NCBI GenBank assembly: GCA_936941155.1
Contig: CAKZJE010000100.1
Coordinates: 1-48,583 of the forward strand
Origin: an uncultured Methylomonas sp.
GTDB taxonomy: Bacteria > Pseudomonadota > Gammaproteobacteria > Methylococcales > Methylomonadaceae
Direction: 5' to 3'
DNA length: 48,583 bases
Shown: positions 7,911 through 17,583 of the stretch, piece by piece
Layout: every line of letters begins with the position of its first letter
Position numbering within the stretch: position 1 is the first letter of the stretch
Program-made: the position numbers and the translations under genes
Notes under the pieces: generated by a model
What the model was told of the DNA's origin: nothing
Seen by the model: the letters and a program-made list of their open reading frames with translations, nothing else
Databases searched by the model: none

Positions 7911-8261
7911 ATGAATAACACCACAACATCCGACGCTACACCCGCAGAAACTGTCACCGTGACTGAAACGGTCAGCAAACCCCCTGTGAGAAAAACCGCC
8001 GCTGCAAAACCGACGCTTGATATGAGTTCGGCAAAACGTGGTTTACTCTTGCGGATGAGCAATACCCGTTTTGAGCTGGGCGAACTGCGACAAGCCGTCG
8101 ATGGCTACCTCAGTCTGATTGAGGAATACCCCAGCAGTGACGAAAGTAAAGCCGCTCAAGCGCAGTTGTTGGCTATTGCGCAACGCTATGAACAAGAAGG
8201 TACGTTACGACTATCGCTGGATGTCTTTGAAAGACTTGAGCAAGCCCTGGCGACTGACTAA
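7911..8261 (+). CDS. gvpX: Gas vesicle cluster TPR-like protein, GvpX candidate
   Basis: A 116-residue protein with a Thr/Val/Ala-rich, low-complexity start (1-40) and a helical C-terminal half that resembles one or two TPR units (ELGELRQAVDGYLSLIEEYP and then a QAQLLAIAQRYEQEG helix pair). It has an AGGA ribosome site. Name is given from gene order (gvpK-X-A3-Y); the role is probably a protein-protein contact during assembly, which cannot be read from sequence. Confidence 0.75.
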   Translation: MNNTTTSDATPAETVTVTETVSKPPVRKTAAAKPTLDMSSAKRGLLLRMSNTRFELGELRQAVDGYLSLIEEYPSSDESKAAQAQLLAIAQRYEQEGTLRLSLDVFERLEQALATD

Positions 8262-8309
8262 AGTTCCTAGCTTTAAGACCTTTAGGTCAACTATATAAGG
8301 ATTTGCGCG

Positions 8310-8648
8310 ATGAGCGATAACAAAAGATTAACCCATTCAACCAACTCAACGACAGTTGCCGATTTGTTGGAACGCTTGCTGGACAAAGGCATCGTGATTA
8401 GTGGCGACATCAAGATTAGGTTAGTGGAAGTCGAATTACTCACCTTAGAAATTCGTCTGCTGATTTGTTCCGTAGATAAAGCCTTGGAGATGGGATTAGA
8501 TTGGTGGAGTGGCAATCCGGCTTTTGACTCCAGAGCCAGAGGTGCAGCGGCATTACCCTCGCCTGAAATGGAAGAACGGTTACAGCGTTTAGAAGCGCGT
8601 TTGGAAGCTTTGCCAGCAGTTGCAGACCTCCCCCCCGCACAGGATTAA
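8310..8648 (+). CDS. gvpA3: Minor GvpA-family protein (third copy, GvpJ-like)
   Basis: Residues about 14-65 are a GvpA/J domain: TVADLLERLLDKGIVISGDI and KIRLVEVELLTLEIRLLICS. The C-terminal 45 residues are an extension with a WWSGNP motif and a Glu/Leu-rich helix, typical of GvpJ/M forms rather than the main wall protein. It follows a 48-base gap after gvpX with its own AAGGA site. Likely a tip or initiation component. Confidence 0.9.
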   Translation: MSDNKRLTHSTNSTTVADLLERLLDKGIVISGDIKIRLVEVELLTLEIRLLICSVDKALEMGLDWWSGNPAFDSRARGAAALPSPEMEERLQRLEARLEALPAVADLPPAQD

Positions 8649-8654
8649 ATTGTT

Positions 8655-9215
8655 ATGCGTGCCTTAATACATTTTCCAGTGATTCATGATTCTCATGATT
8701 TAGGCTCATTCAGCCAAGCTGTAGCAGAATCGCAAGCTCTACAACTACAGCAGCATCAGCTGGCAATAGAGCATTTTTGGTCAATGGTTACCTCTGTGAT
8801 TGATGCCTTAGAATTAAATTATGCTCAGTTAAGGCTGTATCAAGACGGATTACCGGTCTGTGACAAAGAAGCGGAAATTGTGAGCGGAGTTGCCGCATCC
8901 GGCAGTCGAAATTACAAACTATTGCAATATTTACAGCAAAAAGGTGCTCACATCATGGGAACAGAGTCGCCTGAGTTGTTATTGCAAGAGTACTCACTGA
9001 TAAAAAAATCGGTACAGTTTGGGAAAGAGGAAGAAACTTTGTTGTACCAACGCGATGAGTATATTGCCCAACGCATTAATAACACTTTGCAAGAAGAAGA
9101 AATGGGGATTTTATTTCTTGGGATTATGCACTCCATAGAAGACAAGCTGGATAAAGACATTGTTTTAATTCAACCGTTAGGTAAACCGACTAATGTAGTA
9201 ATAAAAAACACTTAA
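8655..9215 (+). CDS. gvpY: Gas vesicle cluster protein, GvpY candidate
   Basis: A 186-residue soluble, mostly helical protein with no membrane segment or signal peptide, and a Gln/His-rich helix near 30-45. It has no recognised domain. It starts 6 bases after gvpA3 and is the last gene of the first run, where Serratia-type loci place gvpY; the label is by synteny. The following 496-base gap marks the end of the first transcription unit. Confidence 0.7.
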   Translation: MRALIHFPVIHDSHDLGSFSQAVAESQALQLQQHQLAIEHFWSMVTSVIDALELNYAQLRLYQDGLPVCDKEAEIVSGVAASGSRNYKLLQYLQQKGAHIMGTESPELLLQEYSLIKKSVQFGKEEETLLYQRDEYIAQRINNTLQEEEMGILFLGIMHSIEDKLDKDIVLIQPLGKPTNVVIKNT

Positions 9216-9711
9216 CAGAGTTGCGGCGTATAATTGCCCCTTGATAAAAATGCGCGGCTAGCAAGTATAGGAAAAAACGCCTGAAATCTGGTTTGTGACA
9301 ACTTTAAACCCCATCTAACGGACGTTTTACAACGATAGCAATCGAAAATGTTTTTAAATCTAACAAGCAGCCAAACTAAGCGTTTTTCTGTGATTATTCT
9401 TATTTCAGACGCTTTAACCTGTCTTTGTAAATTTAAAACAAGCTTTTATCGCTCACCTATCGCTTGATTGTGCAAATGACATCTCAGTTTTTGCATTCCA
9501 CCCCTCACAAAAATATTTCTTTTTGGGTACTTTAAAACCAACACACCCTTGTTCTATCGTTGATAGAAAGCAAAACAATTTTTTTTACAGCACGAATAGT
9601 TATCTGACACTATTTACTTTTCAATCTTAAGCAAAGGACTTTTTGATGATCTCATTTCAATATTTTCTCTTACCAAGGCATAAATTAATTTGAAAACAGG
9701 CAATTGAATTT
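9216..9711. other. Spacer between the structural and regulatory gvp runs
   Basis: No gene is seen. A 7-bp inverted repeat TTCTATC/GATAGAA (9552-9558, 9562-9568) could be an operator or small hairpin. No sigma-54 promoter with the correct 10-base spacing was found before gvrA, so that gene is probably read from another promoter type or by read-through. Confidence 0.45.
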
Positions 9712-11133
9712 ATGAAAAATATTGATTCTGGCTATATTTTAATTATTGATGACAACAAAGATATTTGTGATTTATTAACATACTTACTCGAACAGGAGGG
9801 ATATGCCACTAAATCTGGCTATGACGGGAACAGCGCGATTAAACTGTTATCAGAGCACGAACCTGATGTGCTGCTGCTAGATAGCATTATCCCTGAACCC
9901 AATGGCATGGCGGTTTTGGCGAAAGCACACGAGCTTTATCCGCAACTACCTGTGATTATTATTACAGGCAATGCCGGTATTCTCGGCGCGGTCTGTGCCA
10001 TTAAAGCTGGAGCATGGGATTATATTGCCAAGCCTTTTGACAATAAGCGCGTTCTGGAATTAGTTGATCGTGCTATAGCAACCGGTTGGCGCAAACATAA
10101 TTCGGATAATAGCCGAGCCAACCGCGAAACCAAAGTTCGCATGGCTAACATGATGGGAAATAGCAATGAAATTCAAAGTGTTGCGAAGGATATTGTTCGT
10201 GTAGCACACACGGGATTTTCAGTCATTATTCAAGGTGAAACAGGCACGGGTAAAGAACTGATTGCTAAAAATATTCATTTAGCCAGCAAACGCGCTAGTT
10301 ATCCTTTTATACCTGTCGATTGCGGGGCTATTGCTGAATCATTGATTGAAAATGAATTATTTGGGCATGAAAAAGGTTCTTATACTGGCGCAGATTCAAT
10401 ACGAATGGGGAAATTTGAAGCAGCCGAAGGCGGCACTTTATTTTTAGATGAAATCGCTAATATGCCTTTAGCATCGCAGGCTAAGTTATTGCGGGTTTTA
10501 CAAGAGCGGGTTATTTATCGTCTTGGTGGCGTTAAAGCCATCCCCGTTAATGTGCGAATCTTAGCTGCAAGCCATGAATCTTTATTGGATGCGGTGGTGA
10601 AAGGAAAATTTCGTGAAGATTTATATTATCGCCTCAATGAATATGTGATTCGCATTCCTGCGTTACGCGAGCGTATCGATGATATTCTGTTTTTAGCAAA
10701 CCGTTTTATAGCAGCAACCTGTGCTGAATTAGGTAAAGAGCCAATGGAGTTCACCATTGCCGCAAAAGCCATCTTATTACGCTACGCATGGCCTGGCAAT
10801 GTGCGTGAATTACGCGCGGTTATTCGCCGTGCAGCTTTAATTGCAGACCAGCAAATTGATATTGATAATTTAGGTTTGGTTTTCAAAGAAGATGTTTTAC
10901 CCGTATTGCCGATAAAAAAATATTATGCAGATTATGTGCAGGATTTTTGTTATGAAGGGAAATCGTTAAAAGCCATGACTCAATATAACGTTAATCAAAT
11001 GGAACGCATTATTATTAAGGAAGTTTTACTCAAAACGAATAATAACAAAGCAGAAGCCGCCCGACTTTTAGATATAGATTACAAAACGCTGTACAACAAA
11101 CTCAAAAAAATTAATCAGGATGAAGAATTATGA
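9712..11133 (+). CDS. gvrA: NtrC-family sigma-54 activator of the gas vesicle locus (GvrA)
   Basis: A 473-residue response regulator with three domains: receiver (1-125; acidic pair D14/D15, phospho-acceptor D57, conserved Lys in IAKPFD), AAA+ sigma-54 interaction domain (about 150-380; Walker A GETGTGKE, loop motif GSYTGA instead of the usual GAFTGA, Walker B-type TLFLDE) and a C-terminal Fis-type helix-turn-helix (AEAARLLDIDYKTLYNKL). It activates RpoN promoters by binding upstream sites. The gvpA promoter at 1283 and the CCATA repeats before it are the natural target. Stop overlaps the gvpH start by four bases. Confidence 0.93.
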   Translation: MKNIDSGYILIIDDNKDICDLLTYLLEQEGYATKSGYDGNSAIKLLSEHEPDVLLLDSIIPEPNGMAVLAKAHELYPQLPVIIITGNAGILGAVCAIKAGAWDYIAKPFDNKRVLELVDRAIATGWRKHNSDNSRANRETKVRMANMMGNSNEIQSVAKDIVRVAHTGFSVIIQGETGTGKELIAKNIHLASKRASYPFIPVDCGAIAESLIENELFGHEKGSYTGADSIRMGKFEAAEGGTLFLDEIANMPLASQAKLLRVLQERVIYRLGGVKAIPVNVRILAASHESLLDAVVKGKFREDLYYRLNEYVIRIPALRERIDDILFLANRFIAATCAELGKEPMEFTIAAKAILLRYAWPGNVRELRAVIRRAALIADQQIDIDNLGLVFKEDVLPVLPIKKYYADYVQDFCYEGKSLKAMTQYNVNQMERIIIKEVLLKTNNNKAEAARLLDIDYKTLYNKLKKINQDEEL

Positions 11134-11642
11134 ATACTAAAAAAAATAATCCGCTAGGTAATGTCGAGGGGATGTTGCGTGGTTTAGGTGACTTAGTTGA
11201 AAAGCTAGGCGATCTGGCAGAAAAAGGCGAACAGCTCAAGCGCAATGGCGTGTTCGATGTCAATACGGGTAGCGGTAAAGATGCGAAAGCTGTTTACGGC
11301 TTTTCAGTCAAAATGGGCTTGAATGATAATGATGAGCCACGAGTTGAGCCATTTGGCAATGTGCATCGCAATGAGCAAACAGGTGAAACGACGGTACAAG
11401 AAGTTTCTGAGCCGTTGGTGGATGTGATTGAAGAAAGCGATCACGTTTTGGTGCTGGCTGAAATGCCCGGCGTTGCCGATGAAAATGTGACTTTAGAACT
11501 GAATGGCGATATTTTGACCCTTCATGCCGAAAACGGTAGTAAAAAATATCATAAAGAAATTGTGCTGCCGCGTTCATTTGAAAGCAGTGCGATGGAACGG
11601 GCGTGTCGTAACGGTATTTTAGAAGTTAAATTCAAAGTGTGA
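11130..11642 (+). CDS. gvpH: Hsp20/alpha-crystallin-type gas vesicle protein GvpH
   Basis: A 170-residue small heat-shock-like protein. The C-terminal part (about 90-170) is an alpha-crystallin fold: PLVDVIEESDHVLVLAEMPG, ENVTLELNGDILTLHAE and a final NGILEVKF strand. The N-terminal part is Gly/Lys-rich, with a helical GLGDLVEKLGDLAEKGEQLK stretch near 14-33. GvpH is thought to keep hydrophobic vesicle proteins soluble. It overlaps gvrA by ATGA and is 7 bases before gvpZ, so the three are cotranslated. Confidence 0.92.
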   Translation: MNTKKNNPLGNVEGMLRGLGDLVEKLGDLAEKGEQLKRNGVFDVNTGSGKDAKAVYGFSVKMGLNDNDEPRVEPFGNVHRNEQTGETTVQEVSEPLVDVIEESDHVLVLAEMPGVADENVTLELNGDILTLHAENGSKKYHKEIVLPRSFESSAMERACRNGILEVKFKV

Positions 11643-11649
11643 GGCGGTC

Positions 11650-13788
11650 ATGTCCCAAGAACTCAAACTCAAAGTCGTTGAAGCGTTGCCTAAAGACACA
11701 GGGCGCGGTTATGCCCGTTTAGACCCCGCTGAAATGAGCAAGCTCAGTTTAGCGGTGGGTGACATCGTGCAACTGAGCAGCAAAAAAGGCAGTGCCATTG
11801 CCAAGTTGATGCCGACTTATCCTGATATGCGTGGCAAAGACATTGTGCAATTAGACGGACTCACGCGCCGCAACGCGGGTTTGAGTTTGGATGAAAAAGC
11901 GGTCATTACGGCGATTACTTGCAAACCAGCGACGCGGATTGTGTTACTGCCTACCAGTGTCACCCCCAATCAACGCGATTTAGACTATATCGGCAGTTTG
12001 CTCGATGGTCTGCCTGTGCAAAAAGGCGATTTATTACGCGCCCATTTGTTTGGCAGTCGCTCTACAGATTTCAAAGTCGAAAGCACCAATCCAGAAGGCG
12101 CGGTACTCATCAATCCTACGACTACTTTAGTGATTGGCAAATCAGGCGAAGCTAAAAACAACCCCGCCAACGCGCAACGCCTGTCTTATGAAGATGTTGG
12201 CGGTCTAAAAGGACAAGTGCGCCGCATTCGCGAAATGATAGAACTGCCTTTGCGCTATCCTGAAGTGTTTGAACGCTTAGGCATAGACGCGCCCAAAGGC
12301 GTGCTACTCAGCGGGCCGCCCGGTTGCGGTAAAACCCTGATTGCGCGGATTATTGCTCAAGAAACTGATGCCCAGTTTTTTACTATCAGTGGCCCTGAGA
12401 TTGTGCATAAGTTTTATGGCGAAAGTGAAGCGCATCTGCGGAAAATTTTTGAAGATGCCAGTCGCAAAGGGCCTAGCATTATTTTCCTCGATGAAATTGA
12501 TTCAATTGCCCCCCGCCGCGATAAAGTCGTCGGTGATGTGGAAAAACGGATTGTCGCGCAATTGTTGGCTTTAATGGACGGACTGAAAGGGCGCGGCAAA
12601 GTGATTGTGATTGCTGCCACCAATTTGCCCAACGCCATTGACCCCGCTTTGCGTCGTCCGGGTCGTTTTGATAGAGAAATTAGCATTCCGATTCCTGACC
12701 GTGATGGTCGGCGTGAAATTATCGAAATTCACAGCACAGGAATGCCACTGAATGCCGATGTTGAATTAAACATCTTAGCCGATGTCACGCACGGTTTTGT
12801 CGGGGCTGACTTAGAAGCATTGTGTCGTGAAGCGGCAATGAGTTCTCTACGCCGCTTATTACCCGAAATTGATTTTAGTGCCTCTGAATTACCTTACGAC
12901 CGCTTAGCGACTTTAACGGTGACAATGGACGATTTTCGCGCGGCTTTGTGTGAAGTGTCGCCGTCAGCGATTCGGGAAATGTTTGTCGATATTCCTGATG
13001 TCCGTTGGGCTGATGTGGGCGGTTTAGATGATATTCGCCGGCGTTTAATTGAATCGGTGGAATGGCCGATTAAATACCCTGAACTGTATCAACAAGCAGG
13101 GGTAAAACCACCTAAAGGCTTGCTGTTAGCAGGGCCTCCGGGAGTTGGTAAAACTTTGATTGCGAAAGCCATTGCCAATGAAAGCGGCGTGAATGTGATT
13201 TCTGTTAAAGGCCCTGCGCTGATGTCGCGTTATGTGGGCGATTCTGAGCAAGGCGTGCGCGAGTTATTTCACAAAGCTCGCCAAGCTTCGCCGTGCATTA
13301 TTTTCTTGGATGAAGTCGATTCTGTCGTGCCAGCGCGTGGCGAAGGCTCAACCGATTCGCATGTGGCAGAGCGGGTGCTAAGTCAATTTCTCTCTGAAAT
13401 GGACGGCTTAGAAGAGCTAAAAGGCGTGTTTATTATCGGCGCAACTAATCGAGTGGATTTAATTGATCCTGCGATGCTGCGTCCAGGACGTTTTGATGAA
13501 ATTATTGAACTCGGTTTACCTGACGAAGAAGCGCGGCAACAAATTTTATCGGTGCATTTACGCAATAAACCGTTAGGCGACAATATCAACGCGCAAGCCT
13601 TGGCGGAGCGGTGTCTGGATGCCAGCGGTGCAGAATTGGCTGCGGTATGTAATCGTGCGGCATTAGCAGCATTGCGTCGTGCGGTGCAGCAAAGCAAAGG
13701 AGAGAATGCGCCCACGCAATTAACGGTACAGATTGAACAAGCCGATTTTGATGAAGTGATTGCTGAAATGTTTGGTAGCGAGGCGTAA
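11650..13788 (+). CDS. gvpZ: CDC48/p97-type AAA+ ATPase, GvpZ
   Basis: A 712-residue double-ring AAA+ protein. The N-terminal domain (1-180) is of the CDC48 type. D1 has Walker A GPPGCGKT (near 222-229) and Walker B IIFLDEID; D2 has GPPGVGKT (near 495-502) and IIFLDEVD. Both contain arginine-finger RRPGRFD/LRPGRFD blocks. CDC48 proteins unfold or segregate proteins; here, between gvpH and gvpF2, it probably remodels vesicle proteins (inference). Gene order matches gvpZ of Serratia-type loci. Confidence 0.92.
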   Translation: MSQELKLKVVEALPKDTGRGYARLDPAEMSKLSLAVGDIVQLSSKKGSAIAKLMPTYPDMRGKDIVQLDGLTRRNAGLSLDEKAVITAITCKPATRIVLLPTSVTPNQRDLDYIGSLLDGLPVQKGDLLRAHLFGSRSTDFKVESTNPEGAVLINPTTTLVIGKSGEAKNNPANAQRLSYEDVGGLKGQVRRIREMIELPLRYPEVFERLGIDAPKGVLLSGPPGCGKTLIARIIAQETDAQFFTISGPEIVHKFYGESEAHLRKIFEDASRKGPSIIFLDEIDSIAPRRDKVVGDVEKRIVAQLLALMDGLKGRGKVIVIAATNLPNAIDPALRRPGRFDREISIPIPDRDGRREIIEIHSTGMPLNADVELNILADVTHGFVGADLEALCREAAMSSLRRLLPEIDFSASELPYDRLATLTVTMDDFRAALCEVSPSAIREMFVDIPDVRWADVGGLDDIRRRLIESVEWPIKYPELYQQAGVKPPKGLLLAGPPGVGKTLIAKAIANESGVNVISVKGPALMSRYVGDSEQGVRELFHKARQASPCIIFLDEVDSVVPARGEGSTDSHVAERVLSQFLSEMDGLEELKGVFIIGATNRVDLIDPAMLRPGRFDEIIELGLPDEEARQQILSVHLRNKPLGDNINAQALAERCLDASGAELAAVCNRAALAALRRAVQQSKGENAPTQLTVQIEQADFDEVIAEMFGSEA

Positions 13789-13790
13789 CC

Positions 13791-14573
13791 ATGCTTTTTG
13801 AAGACCAAAGCAAAACCGCAATGTATTTATACGGCTTTACCCAAAATTTGCCAGAACTCCCTGTGTTAAACGGGATTGACGATAGCCATGCCATTAGTAG
13901 TTATAGCAACGCGGGATTAACTGCGATTATCAGTGAAGTGGCTTTAGCCGATTTTACCGGCGAAGTTGGCGAAGAAAATTTGCAAAACGTGGCTTGGCTA
14001 ACGCCGCGAGCTTGTCGACACGCTTTAGTTATCGAACACTGTATGCGTGAGGCGGCGGTTTATCCTGTGCCGTTTGGAACATTATTTTCTAATTCCAATG
14101 CCTTAGAACAAGAAATGCAACGGCGTTCACACGATGTGTTGGCGGTACTTGAGCATATTTTGGGCTGTGAAGAATGGGCAGTGGAAGCAAGTTTAGACCG
14201 CAAACAAGCGACCGAAAACCTATTTGTTCAAGGTATAGAGTCAGGGCGTTTTGTGTTACCCGAAAGCGTAGGACGGCGGCATTTGGAAGAGCAAAAAATC
14301 CGTCGCTTGGTAAATAATGAATTAAATGATTGGATAGTTGAGCTGTTAAATAATTGGCAAACGGAGTTAAACGCATTAGCGCGGGATTTTTGTGAACGGC
14401 GTTTAGCTGAGGATAAAATTTTGCATTGGGCGTATTTAATGCCTATTGCTAAGGTCGCTGATTTTCAAGCGCGAATTGCTGAGTTAAGTAGCGATTATGC
14501 CGACTATGGCTTTAATTTTCGCGTCACTGGCCCCTGGGCAGCGTACAGTTTTTGCCAACGCGCCGTTTTATGA
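13791..14573 (+). CDS. gvpF2: Gas vesicle protein GvpF/GvpL family (second copy)
   Basis: A 260-residue GvpF/L protein. Family features are MYLYGFTQ at the start, YPVPFGTLF (the variant of the MRFG motif, near 84-92), a charged helical middle and the closing FRVTGPWAAYSF block. It starts two bases after gvpZ, and its stop overlaps the start of gvpF3 (ATGA at 14570-14573). It differs strongly from the copy at 4204, so the three F/L proteins probably have separate tasks. Confidence 0.93.
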   Translation: MLFEDQSKTAMYLYGFTQNLPELPVLNGIDDSHAISSYSNAGLTAIISEVALADFTGEVGEENLQNVAWLTPRACRHALVIEHCMREAAVYPVPFGTLFSNSNALEQEMQRRSHDVLAVLEHILGCEEWAVEASLDRKQATENLFVQGIESGRFVLPESVGRRHLEEQKIRRLVNNELNDWIVELLNNWQTELNALARDFCERRLAEDKILHWAYLMPIAKVADFQARIAELSSDYADYGFNFRVTGPWAAYSFCQRAVL

Positions 14574-15232
14574 GTTTATTACTGTATGGCATTATTGCTG
14601 AATCGGTAGCCTTAAACCTTGCGCCAGAATTGCAGTTAATCAACGCGAACGGTTTAAGCGCGATTGTGCAGGCTTGTGAAAACGAAGTGAGCCGAGAAGC
14701 TGAGCCAGTGTTAGCGTATGGCAAACAGATTCTATTTATTCATCAACAAACTACCTTAATCCCTGTGCGTTATGGCAGTGTGCTTGCTAATCCAGCCGCT
14801 GTCATTGAACACTTAGCGCAGAACGCGGCGGCTTATCGCAGCCGTTTATCGGTGCTAGAAGACTGTGAAGAGATGGGCATCCGCCTACCGCTCCCCACTG
14901 AAATTGAAACCGCGCCCGGCAACACCATCAGTTGTGGACATGATTACTTACTGGCGCGGAAACGTGCTTATGCTGTATCTGAAGCGGCTTTGCAACAGAG
15001 CGATTTATTAAATACCGCCTTAGCAGATTTGTATCGTGAACATTGCGCGGAGTTGAGTGTTTTTAATGGACAACGCACTTATCTATTAAGCTATCTTGTT
15101 CCACGCTGTCATCTAGCCATCTTTGAACTGCGTTTGCAGCAGTTAAACGACACGCTTATAAACAAGGGTTTTATCAGCGGCCCTTGGCCTCTTTATAATT
15201 TCGCCTGCTTAAGCGAGCATCATGATACATAG
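14570..15232 (+). CDS. gvpF3: Gas vesicle protein GvpF/GvpL family (third copy)
   Basis: A 220-residue GvpF/L protein, shorter than the other two. It contains SLLLYGIIAES at the start, IPVRYGSV (near 65-72) and FISGPWPLYNFA at the end, the last being the best match to the family closing motif. The ATG at 14570 is chosen because it overlaps the previous stop in the ATGA manner and begins the conserved part; an ATG at 14552 would add only six residues inside gvpF2. It overlaps gvrB by 11 bases. Confidence 0.92.
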   Translation: MSLLLYGIIAESVALNLAPELQLINANGLSAIVQACENEVSREAEPVLAYGKQILFIHQQTTLIPVRYGSVLANPAAVIEHLAQNAAAYRSRLSVLEDCEEMGIRLPLPTEIETAPGNTISCGHDYLLARKRAYAVSEAALQQSDLLNTALADLYREHCAELSVFNGQRTYLLSYLVPRCHLAIFELRLQQLNDTLINKGFISGPWPLYNFACLSEHHDT

Positions 15233-16682
15233 TCTTTTTAATCATCAAGATAAAAACAATTTTGAACTTCTCTACAACATGCTCTTAGATACCATTCCTT
15301 CTTCGGTATTGATGATAGATGAAAAACTGCATGTCATTTCTGTTAATCGCAATTTTTTAGTCAAAAGCCAGCGTAGTAATGCCAACACGGTAGGTCTCCC
15401 GTTATCAGAAGTTTTCCCCAGTGTTATCTTAGAAAACACGGGTATTGAAGAGCGCATTCGTAACGCATTTCGCAGCGGCACGCCTGTGAACGGTCAAAAA
15501 ATGACCTATCGCGCTCCGGGTGTACCCATTCGGACTTATTACTATTCCATTTTACCAATTTCTCCTAATCAACTGATGTTGCTGATGGAAGATATCACCG
15601 AACAAGTGCGCCTTTCTGAAGAAGTGCGGCGCGTTGAGCGACATTTGGCTTCTGTGGTGGAAAGTGCTAGTGATATTTTGTTATCCACTGATATTGAAGG
15701 GCGCATTTTGACCTGGAATTCAGCGGCAGAAAAATTATCCGGTTTGAACTCGCACGAAGTACACGGACAGTATTTTTTTGAATTTTGCGATACCAATCAA
15801 AAACAAGCGGTGCGGTTAATTTTTATGCGCATGAAACACAGCAGCGAATCGCACACCACCGAATTTCATTTGCTAACACCCAAAAATAGCGGCAGCATTT
15901 TAATTTCATGGGTGTTTTCACCCATGAAAGACGATTACGGACAAACCGTTGGCACAGTGGTGGTGGGGCGTGATTTAGCCGAGCGGCGCAAGTTGGAGTT
16001 GCAATTGCGACAATCACAAAAACTTACCGCGTTAGGCGTGATGGCAGGCGGGATTGCCCACGAAATTCGTAATCCACTGGCAGTGTGTTGCTCAGCAGCA
16101 CAGTTTTTATTAGAAGACACTATCACCGCTGAATTTCATAAAGAATGCTCGCGCAAAATTCAAACTAACATCCAAAAAGCCTCCGCTATTATTGAAAATC
16201 TACTGCGTTTTGCCCGTTCTTCGTTAGATACTGAAATGGCTGAAGTTAATTTGATTGCAGTATTAAAAGAAACGATTGAACTGGTGACTAATCAAGCTAA
16301 AGTGCAGAAAATTCAGATTTTATTGCCAATGCAAAAAACGCATATTTTAGTGTCAGGCGTATCAGGTTTATTGCAACAAGTGTTTATGAATGTGTTTTTG
16401 AATGCCATTAATGCCATGCCCGAAGGCGGCGTATTAAGTATTAGTGTAGAAACTTTTGAAGATAGAGTGATTGTGCGCATAGCCGATACAGGAGTTGGCA
16501 TTCCTGTGGGTCAGCTTGATAAAATTTTTGACCCTTTCCACACCTCATCGCCTGTAGGACAAGGCACGGGCTTGGGCTTGTCGATTTGTTATAGCATCAT
16601 TCAACAACATTTAGGCTCAATTCAAGCAGAAAGCCGTTATGGGGAAGGGGCTACTATTATTATCACCTTACCTCGCTTATGA
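15222..16682 (+). CDS. gvrB: PAS-domain sensor histidine kinase GvrB
   Basis: A 486-residue soluble kinase with no membrane segment, thus a cytoplasmic sensor. Two PAS domains are likely (about 15-130 and 140-265; the second contains DIEGRILTWNSAAEKLSG). The HisKA block GGIAHEIRNPL places the phospho-histidine at H280. The ATPase domain shows an N-box with FLNAINAMPEGG, GVGIP and GTGLGLSIC. It is the natural partner of GvrA and the receiver GvrC, overlapping the latter by four bases. The signal is unknown; PAS domains often bind haem, flavin or small ligands. Confidence 0.92.
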   Translation: MIHSLFNHQDKNNFELLYNMLLDTIPSSVLMIDEKLHVISVNRNFLVKSQRSNANTVGLPLSEVFPSVILENTGIEERIRNAFRSGTPVNGQKMTYRAPGVPIRTYYYSILPISPNQLMLLMEDITEQVRLSEEVRRVERHLASVVESASDILLSTDIEGRILTWNSAAEKLSGLNSHEVHGQYFFEFCDTNQKQAVRLIFMRMKHSSESHTTEFHLLTPKNSGSILISWVFSPMKDDYGQTVGTVVVGRDLAERRKLELQLRQSQKLTALGVMAGGIAHEIRNPLAVCCSAAQFLLEDTITAEFHKECSRKIQTNIQKASAIIENLLRFARSSLDTEMAEVNLIAVLKETIELVTNQAKVQKIQILLPMQKTHILVSGVSGLLQQVFMNVFLNAINAMPEGGVLSISVETFEDRVIVRIADTGVGIPVGQLDKIFDPFHTSSPVGQGTGLGLSICYSIIQQHLGSIQAESRYGEGATIIITLPRL

Positions 16683-17044
16683 ATAGACCTATTCTGATTG
16701 TTGATGATGAACCGGATATGTGCTGGGTGATTTCGCATATTATTCAATCACAAGGTTTACATGTGATTACCGCCTACAGTGGCGAAGATGCCTGTTTTAA
16801 ACTGATGCACGGCGAATTTTCCTTTGTATTTTTAGATGCCAAACTGCCTGATATGGATGGTTTAGAAGTCGCCAGACGTGCTAGCACCATGGTGCAAGGC
16901 AGACCGCGTGTGGTGTTAGTGTCGGGCTATCATTATTATGATGACCCTGTGGTGCGTCATGCGATTGCCGAAGGGATTATCTGTGGTTTTTTAGCGAAAC
17001 CTTTTACTAATAAAGAGTTGTTAAACATGCTCAATAATGACTAA
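16679..17044 (+). CDS. gvrC: Single-domain response regulator GvrC
   Basis: A 121-residue receiver domain without an output domain. D9/D10 form the acidic pocket, D53 in FLDAKLPDMDG is the phospho-acceptor, and the conserved Lys lies in LAKPFT near residue 107. It may act as a phosphate sink or relay between GvrB and GvrA (inference). It ends the gas vesicle locus; a MITE remnant begins 69 bases later. Confidence 0.92.
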   Translation: MNRPILIVDDEPDMCWVISHIIQSQGLHVITAYSGEDACFKLMHGEFSFVFLDAKLPDMDGLEVARRASTMVQGRPRVVLVSGYHYYDDPVVRHAIAEGIICGFLAKPFTNKELLNMLNND

Positions 17045-17112
17045 GAACTGAGCGAAATTAACCAAACAACACTAAAGTTCCACAAGATTTTAAGATTGTG
17101 AACCTGATAACC

Positions 17113-17234
17113 CACTGCCATTAAGTTAAGAGTTTATTCGTTATTTTTCAATAATATATTTGTAGATACAAGGTTGGGTTAGCATTTTTTACTTTCGCAA
17201 AAAAGCGTAACCCAACCTAGAATTTATCCATTTA
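17113..17234. mobile_element. Truncated copy of the MITE found at 762
   Basis: About 120 bases beginning with the same CACTGCCATTAAGTTAAGA end and containing the same GTTGGGTTA palindrome as 762-981, in the same orientation. The right half and the second terminal repeat are missing; similarity stops near the phrase TTTATCCATTT. The two copies bracket the gas vesicle genes closely. Confidence 0.85.
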
Positions 17235-17583
17235 CGCACAGATGACGACCGCGTTTTATATTTAGACGTACCAACTCCCGCCACAGAAATAAATCCCTCG
17301 TGCGATTAATCCAACCGCTACAAAAGCAACATGCAGGAAAATTTTCTAGTTTAATCATTCATTTAATCATTCAAAAAAATTTAGTACAAACGAAAAAACT
17401 TAGGCGCGTTTTTTTCACGTCTTAACGTTTATTAAAATTTAAGTGATTAAGCTAAAGTTTTTCAGTCTATCGGAGTGCAAGCTTTGCTTGCCTATCAGCG
17501 AGCAATGATCAAAATTGCAATCCGGCATTAGGAAGGATACAGCGGGGAGAAAGCAGAACGACAAGAGGAACAACAGATAAAGT

